Positions 57,401-64,000 of a stretch of DNA of 64,000 bases are shown here, piece by piece; within the stretch, counting starts at the first letter, position 1; every line of letters starts with the position of its first letter. The stretch lies in contig JAVUNC010000006.1 in NCBI GenBank assembly GCA_032173965.1, positions 33,761,870-33,825,869 on the forward strand, written 5' to 3'. The notes beneath the pieces are model-generated. The model searched no databases. It saw only the letters and a program-made list of their open reading frames with translations, and had not been told where the DNA came from. A program made the translations under genes and the position numbers. Origin of the DNA: Sitta carolinensis. Its lineage: Eukaryota; Chordata; Aves; Passeriformes; Sittidae.

Positions 57401-60340
57401 GGAACTTTATGGGAAATGCTTTTCATGCCTCTGGAGAATTTTTGATATGTCTTTAAGGGTTTGTTTTTATAATTTAAAAAATATTTTTTACATTATAATT
57501 TCTATAAAAACATCTTGTAACATAAATTGATTTTTGAAGGTGCTTTTAAAAAGCAACTTGAAGCTGAGACTACAGCAGTGAGTTCTTTCTGAAGATACTG
57601 AAACTGGTAATTTTGACAGTATTGGAATCTTTTCTAGAATAAAGTTCTAGAAAGTTGTTGCAACCAGTTCTACAGTAGTTTGACTGTTTCTGAATCATCA
57701 TTTATTGACCAAAACAAAATAATTTTGTTAAAAACTATTTCAACTTTTCCAGCTAACCTAAGTCTAGTGTATCTATATAAAAAGAACAAAAGGTAAAGTA
57801 CATACATTCTTTAAAATATGAGGGTGATTATGCATTCTCCCATTAGAATATCTTGGCTTTCCACAACATGATACCAAAACATCTTGGAATGCCAAAATAA
57901 ATGAAGGCAGAATTCCTCCACACTTGTCTGACTGTTCTAGCAGTGGTTTTATGTATTCATATACACAAAATATGTGTATTCATATACCTGCAAGTGGCAG
58001 GTGCAGTCCAAACAGTGCCAAGTGTTTCACTTCATGTCCTGTCCCTAGTTCCTGCAATGACCTGCTTCTACTGACCCACTCTTCTAACCTTTGTCTCCCA
58101 TCTACAGCTCCCTACTTTTCCAAACATCAATTAAGTACTTTGTTCTTCCACTAATTTCTTCCATAAAGTCCAAAAATATGTACCTTTATCATTAAGAAAC
58201 AACAAAAAATGAAGAATCTTGACCCTCTGGTTGCTTCAGTGGTTCCTGTTTCCTGGATATCTCTTGCTTGCATTCCTTAGTACAACCTATTTACTGGAAG
58301 ATCCTATGCTTATGTCAATTTCTTGGCCCTTTGCTAAATAGCTGGAGGCCCAGTCAAAAACTAGGGGGAGAAGGGAATAATTTTAAGATGCTTTGAAACC
58401 ATCATCACCAGGACTTTCACCTATTTAGAAATGCTGAGGTCACTGAGGAGGCCCTGAGGACTGAAGGCTGCAGTCCTGATAATGACTAGCTCACAGAACA
58501 GGAAGGGACAAGGCTTCCAGTAACCTTGAATTCCTCTAACGTGTTGTCTAAAGATTTATCCTCTAAAAACTACAAGGCTTGGTGGAAAGGAAGAGCTTTA
58601 TTTTTATTAAGTTTGTTATGCTTCAGCTGTGGCTCTGGATCAGTCAACATCTAATGTATTGTGTGCTGAATGGGCTGTCTGGGGAGCTTCAGAGCCTGTG
58701 AGAGATGTAGCAAGCACCTTCGAGATGAGCCCCCATGTTCTGGCAAAAACAAGACCCCAAACCCCAAACCAGAAGACCGTAATTCTGCGCTAACAACTCA
58801 TAACACACTGCACACTGCTGACTCCTGGGCAGAGGAACAGCCTGACACTGCCACCACCTAAGGGTTCTGCTCCTGAGCTAAGGGGCTGAACACGTGCTGA
58901 GGCCTGAGGTTCATGACTTGCTGGCTGTCCTCTGGGAAAGGGACTTTATTTTGACATACTGTATCGTGCTGAACAATTGTACTAATCATAATAATCCAGA
59001 TGAGCATTTGACTCTGCAATCTCTCATTTCACAGTCACTGAGTGTCCTTTTTTCTCTCATTTTAGCAGCAATGCACTAATGGGTTTGACCTGGACCGTGC
59101 CTCTGGGCAATGCTTAGGTACGTGTGTGTCTTTACATAGCACTGATCTTTGACATTGTTGAGATACTAACAGGCTGTCAGGGCTACTCAAACAACAATGA
59201 TGCATTTTGATATGAGCTTAGTCTAGCTGCCAAAGGATGAGGGCTGTTCAACCTTATTCTCTTTCTCCTTCAAACTCAGGATTTATTGTCTGTCTTGCCT
59301 GTCTCCACCTGCAGGCTCAGATAAAGTCATCCATGCTCAGCACTCGAACTCCAAGTAAACTGAATTGAAGTAGTTAAGGAAATGTGCACTATGCCCAGTA
59401 GCACTTTTTTGTCAATGGCATTCAATCTCCAGGACAGCATCTTCTACGTGCAAGAAAGTCACCCAAACAGAAAGGGGAAAACCTGCAGCAGATTATTTGC
59501 CCTGCCATAGCCTACTGCTTTTGTGGCTCAAGACCAGGGGAATGCTCTGTTGTCTAAACCAGCTGTATCTTTTTAATTTAATTCAGTGACAATCTCAGTC
59601 AAAGCAAGAAAGAAGCCTGAGCTCTGTCCCCAGATCTGAGCATCCCTAACTTTTTCTATGGGAGGGAACTTGAGACTTCCAAAGCAGGATCCAAATTTCA
59701 CAGCTGGGCAGACCAAACCATCAGTTTCTGAAATCCTGATCTGCATGTTGTGGTTTGGATAGACCTTCTAGCAGGAACAGGCAGTAGCATGCTGCAGCCA
59801 TGTGTAAATCAGTGTTTAAACGAAACTTCTATAGAATAGCGAAGCAGGCCTTGTCATCTCCCTCTGTCCTCTAACAGTGAAGTAAAATGAGTAGATCACA
59901 GGATATGTTGAATATAAGGATGCTTCCTGTTCTAGTACAATCTAACTTCAAAGTGAGGCTCCACAAGGAAGGATTAGCCTTTTTGATGGAGAATATTTTT
60001 TTTTTTTTGCAACATTTTGCAAAAAACCATGTTAACTATTTTTTATAGGTCCCATTAAGGAGCAATCACTCTTTAAACTTCTGCAATCTCATTCCAGATA
60101 TTGATGAATGTCGGACTATTCCTGAGGCCTGCAGAGGAGACATGGTGTGTGTCAACCAGAATGGTGGCTATTTATGCGTCCCCCGCACAAACCCAGTGTA
60201 CCGATCACCGTACCTGAGTCCTTATTCCAATGTTTATCCACCGCCCCCAGCACCAGGCCCTGTTCCGAACTACCCCACTGTTACAAGACCCCTGATTTGC
60301 CGATTTGGTTTCCAGTTGGATGAAAACAATCAGTGTGCTG
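54463..60340 (+). CDS. FBLN5: fibulin-5, 5' part, exons 1-4
   Basis: The first four coding exons of fibulin-5, a secreted glycoprotein that binds elastin, lysyl-oxidase-like enzymes and integrins and organises elastic fibres. They encode about 122 residues: MQGLRR and a hydrophobic signal peptide ([15 protein letters not shown], cleavage expected after KA at residue 23), the [10 protein letters not shown] segment, and the first calcium-binding EGF module (DIDEC, Cys 46, 53, 59). That module carries RGD at residues 54-56 and the proline/tyrosine-rich insert characteristic of fibulin-5. Phases agree: 17, 55, 52 and 243 nt, all GT-AG. The remaining cbEGF modules and fibulin C-terminal domain lie beyond the right edge. 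The same gene flanks TRIP11 in human, which supports the call. Confidence 0.95.
54480..56588 (+). other. FBLN5 intron 1
   Basis: 2.1 kb with no recognised repeat or gene. A C8 run occurs at about 54941-54948. Confidence 0.6.
56589..56643 (+). CDS. FBLN5: FBLN5 exon 2 (signal peptide)
   Basis: 55 nt between acceptor cattacag and donor gtgaga, completing Arg and encoding [18 protein letters not shown]. Human has ILTVTILALCLPSPGNAQ, so the match is clear. Confidence 0.92.
56644..59065 (+). other. FBLN5 intron 2
   Basis: 2.4 kb, no recognised repeat. A stretch at about 57103-57445 is open on both strands but matches no protein I know. Confidence 0.6.
59066..59117 (+). CDS. FBLN5: FBLN5 exon 3
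   Basis: 52 nt encoding [17 protein letters not shown], matching human [17 protein letters not shown]. The acceptor is a tandem tttag/cag; the first AG is used here because it gives the same length as human. Donor gtacgt. Confidence 0.92.
60098..60340 (+). CDS. FBLN5: FBLN5 exon 4 (cbEGF1 with RGD)
   Basis: 243 nt from [18 protein letters not shown] through [17 protein letters not shown], the Pro/Tyr-rich insert, to [17 protein letters not shown]. The RGD integrin motif is intact. Donor gtaagt. Confidence 0.96.
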
Positions 60341-61106
60341 GTAAGTAGTCCAAATCTTTCTTCTATATTTTCACTTGTATTTAAGCTTGTCTGACATTGC
60401 AGAAACAATTCTCCTACAGTTGTTCTTCAGTTATTGCAGCAGTCAAATCCAGTATTCTGAAGTCAATTTTCTTTAAGGTTATGAGTTGTATGTTTCATAT
60501 CATTATTCAATGCAAACTAAGATATGTCTCAGTCCTGTTATTTAAGCAGGAGAGCCACTTTCATGAAAGAAGTAATGTTTTTATGAGATAAACAACCATC
60601 TGATGGCAGATGATTTGTCAGTGCATCAAAAGCATGCCTTTTATGCTTATGATTCTGTTCATGAGAGAAAAGGTGGCCCTTCATTTGAAATGTTAGGAGG
60701 GGCCTGGTGAAACTTGATTCATCTCTTGGCTGTATGTGAGATGGTCTTTGACAAGAAGCCAGAGAAACTGTGAGCTTTCAACAGAGAATTTTGCCTCTCT
60801 TTACACTAAGGAACAGCATTTACTTTGAAACTGCTGCAGAAAAAGAGAAGAGATAAATCTCTCTAGTCTTTTGGGCTTATTCTGCCCTATTGTCTGAAAT
60901 TTCTGGTGGGACTTGGTTACAGATGATGCACTTTCTTTATTTCTCTATTGAGGAGACTGCAAGATCTTCACAGGAGTTTTGAAAGTCTAGAGTTAAATTC
61001 AGCTAACATTTGGGACACATTTTTTATATTTGAATCATTGTCCTTTCCAAGGTGAGAAAAAATATATTTTCTAACCAGCACTCACAGTAATACTGACTGG
61101 AAAATT

Positions 61107-61126
61107 AAAAAAAAAAAAAAAAAAAA
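61107..61126 (+). repeat. A20 homopolymer in FBLN5 intron 4
   Basis: Simple A run with no recognisable element beside it. Confidence 0.85.
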
Positions 61127-62963
61127 GAAAAATCGTAAACCCTGTGGTTTTTCTGAGGAGTTTTAAAATCCTGGGATCACTGAAGAGTTTGCTGTAGAAG
61201 TAAGCATTTTTACTGTCTGGTTCTTTGAAAGTGGCCTCTAGTCCTTTTCATCTTAGCAAATTAATCAGCCTATTATTTTATCTACTGATCTGCAGATTTC
61301 CAGAAGTGTTTTCATTTTGCTCACTTTGCTGTAGATGATTCAGGAAATGGGGTAGTTAGTAGATAAAAAGTGGTGAAATGAAAGTGGAAATTAAACCTCT
61401 GAATTATACTGTCTGGTCTACTCCATGCAAACCAGAATAATCAAAACAAGTAGATTTAGGTAACTTTTTCAGTGTACTTTCCAGCCTCCAAAGGGCCCAT
61501 ATGTTCCTATCCATGCTAGCAGAAATGGGAGGACCATTACTGTGACACAGATAGAAACACACAGCAACACACACAACAGGTGTTCAGGTAGAGAAGAATA
61601 AAGGAAGTCTCCAGTTTATTGTTGACCTCATATATATAAGTTTCTGGACAGTGATCAGAGATTGGACAGAGAAGTTACCACCTCTCCATCTCCACTGGTC
61701 ACTTGAGAAGTCCATCAGGTGATTTCTTTTCACAAAGGAATGCAAACATGATTCTTGTTTATCTTACAATTCATGAGAACTGACTACTATACTAAAACAA
61801 ATCAGAAGGCTATTTTCAGGGACAACAGAGGACTAATACTTTTTGCAGTCAGGGCTGTTCTTCTGTCGTTTTAACTTTCGAATATTTGGGATTTAATTGT
61901 AAAGAAAGTTTGGTGATGAGAGACACTAATGAGAATGTGTGGGAAAGGACAGGCTGCCATTTGAGTACCACAGCAAGCTGGGAGCAGTTTTTCTAAGTCT
62001 ACATCAGATTTGAATTTGTGTAGATGATGTGCTAAAGGAAGAAAAACAAAACTAAAAGAAAACAAGGCCTGGCAGGGTGTCTCTGCTGGGTTAGATCTCA
62101 TTTTTTATTTAGTGAAATTCTCTGGAGACATTCACTGTCCTGATGTACTATTTATTGTTGTATCTGTGTGCCTTTTGTATCTGTGTGCCCCAGAATGGAA
62201 AGTGTGGCACCAAAGGGAGTCATATGGTCCATGTCTCACTGTGGTGATGGTAGAAAGGCCTGATCCCCTGTTTCCAGGATTCCTGGAGCAGACAGCGTCC
62301 TCAGGAGCAACCAAAATTTTACTCAGGTCGTTCAAGAAAGTCTGGACATAGGATCATGACATCTATAAGCCAGTAATACCATCACTCATGTTAATGGTAT
62401 TCCAGTTGTTCTGTGCTTACATCCTTGTCCATATTCAGCATGTTCTTAGGATACAAAGCACTCCAAGTGCTAATTTTGTGGTAGAATGGTTGAAAAGAGT
62501 GAACCAGAAGTAGTTTTGCCCAGTAGCTGAGCCACTATGTAACTTTCAGATTTGGTATGTTGGTGTCTAGACACCACCCTCTAGCACCTTCTTTCCAAAT
62601 AAAATTAGTAACAGGTATTTCCATTAGAGATAATGAGATTTTCTGCTATTGACTGCAGGTGAACCAGAGTTATTCTGGTGCCAGTGTGCCTGAGCAATCT
62701 GCAGATTTTAAGAGAGTACACATTTTTGTCTGGTCAGATATAGGGTTACAGATCAGGGTCACATTTTCTACTGCTAGGATAACAGAAATCTTTACTTTCA
62801 CTTTGAATTTCAGTCAAAACAGCTTATTAAATACAGGAGCATTTTCTGGGAGACTGGGCAATTTGCAGCTCAGCTGTGAAACACTGGTTGTTTAAGAGTC
62901 TTCCAAAGTGAAACAGGACAAAAATTTGATCTGAAAGTTGTGTGAGTTTTAACAAGCTCTTTC

Positions 62964-62982
62964 TTTTTTTTTTTTTTTTTTT
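62964..62982 (+). repeat. T19 homopolymer in FBLN5 intron 4
   Basis: Simple T run. Confidence 0.85.
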
Positions 62983-64000
62983 ATTACCACTTCACAAAAT
63001 GTAGGGAGACTGCAAGAAGGTTGCTCTGTCCCATCTGGCACCTGGCCTGCCTGCCAAGGCCCCACATTCCTTGGCTCTCAAGGGAATGTGCACCCCTGAT
63101 TGTTCACATAACATTCCCCTTTGTGGGGCTAATATGTTTCAATGCAGAAATATAATCCATTCTTCTCTCTTTCAAGCTTTTTGGCCTCATCCTTTCTGGC
63201 CTGGATGGTCATAGGCAGTGGTTAAGTGTCCACAATCCTTCCCTATCCTGGTCACCATTCAGTCTTGCCAAGATTCTTTCATCTCCAGATCTTGTCCATT
63301 GTGAAAACAAAACTTTTTCAGGCTCAAGTGCCTCTCAAAAGACACCATCAGTGATGGCTTTCCCCATTCCAGTGTCCTCTGTGTGCTGCAGAAGTACCTG
63401 TAGCCATTTGTGGTAGCAGACAGAGAAAGGTTTTAATGATAATTACTTCTTAAGTCTTCTGTGGGTTTGATTCCTAATACGTGGTAATTTTTATCCCTGG
63501 AGTTGCTGAGTGCTTTATATTTTGCATATGTAAGTGGTCTGTTCCAAAGCAGGTTGGGAATGATTTACAGCCACAATTAATGTTGGAATAAAAGACCACA
63601 TGCAGAAAAAAGCAAAGAACATCTAGTGCAAGAGCAGAGCACTGTTTGAACTTCTAACATTACTTCTCTATAAATACAGAATGGGTTAGTCATAATAATG
63701 ACTTTTTACTCAAGGAACTTGGTCTAATAACTGTTGGCTCCAGTTTACTGGAGTGAGGGCCTGTGTTCTTGCAATGTACATTCATAAGCTCTTTCCAGTT
63801 TCCTTTCACACCACCTTGTGTTTCCTGATTTACAATGATCTTCAAAACATGCCTCAAACACAGATCCTTCTGGGCATTGTGTAAAGAACTGTACTGGGTG
63901 GACTCTTATTACTGCATTCTCTCCAGTTAATGCAAACTCACAATGTGAGGAGATGATGGAGTTGGAGAGGGCTGAATTGAGAGATCAGAGAAAGCAGACC

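Larger units (their letters stand above)
60341..64000 (+). other. FBLN5 intron 4, left part
   Basis: 3.7 kb to the window edge. No further fibulin EGF exon is visible. Contains simple A and T runs only. Confidence 0.6.

Noticed and set aside
57953..57987. Direct repeat gtattcatatac, two copies
   Set aside because: Short AT-rich repeat, expected by chance at this scale.
1..64000. CRISPR array, tRNA or rRNA genes, insertion sequences
   Set aside because: No regularly spaced repeats, cloverleaf-like or rRNA-like sequence found by eye; the window is vertebrate nuclear DNA.

Overview
This is a piece of a vertebrate, almost certainly avian, nuclear genome. The reasons are long introns with GT-AG splice sites, truncated CR1-type LINE fragments as the recognisable interspersed repeats (several keep the CACAGAAT/ATTCTATG end typical of bird CR1), and three genes in the same order and relative orientation that I recall from human 14q32.12. 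All three genes lie on the + strand, head to tail. No prokaryotic, viral or CRISPR-like content was seen.

1-12.4 kb: the last eight coding exons of ATXN3 (ataxin-3, a deubiquitinase), with the second half of the Josephin catalytic domain, three ubiquitin-interacting motifs and a very short glutamine tract. A 3'UTR of possibly 5 kb follows and contains a CR1 fragment. 12.4-14.4 kb: spacer with another CR1 fragment.

14.4-42.4 kb: the whole TRIP11 gene (GMAP-210, a cis-Golgi golgin). It has a CpG-island promoter, an ALPS membrane-curvature sensor in exon 1, a giant coiled-coil exon of about 3 kb, and the C-terminal GRAB (Arf-binding) region. I place 20 coding exons. As it stands the reading frame is broken by five single-base losses, four in the giant exon and one in exon 19, all at or beside short base runs. 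Each repairs cleanly in the neighbouring frame, no substitution-type stop was seen, and splice sites are intact. Assembly error is the simplest explanation, real gene decay the alternative.

42.4-54.3 kb: intergenic DNA with three CR1 fragments, a possible LTR remnant, and a 33-bp sequence present twice. No convincing gene.

54.3-64 kb: the 5' part of FBLN5 (fibulin-5, an elastic-fibre matrix protein): a TATA-like promoter, a 17-nt coding part of exon 1, the signal-peptide exon, a short cysteine exon, and the first calcium-binding EGF exon with its conserved RGD. The gene continues past the right edge.

The three genes do not form one pathway: they act in protein quality control, Golgi trafficking and extracellular matrix. 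Their linkage is ancestral synteny. The most useful observations are the frame breaks in TRIP11, the apparent absence of one mammalian TRIP11 exon, a poor splice donor in TRIP11 exon 6, and a few perfect short hairpins in introns and the ATXN3 3'UTR.
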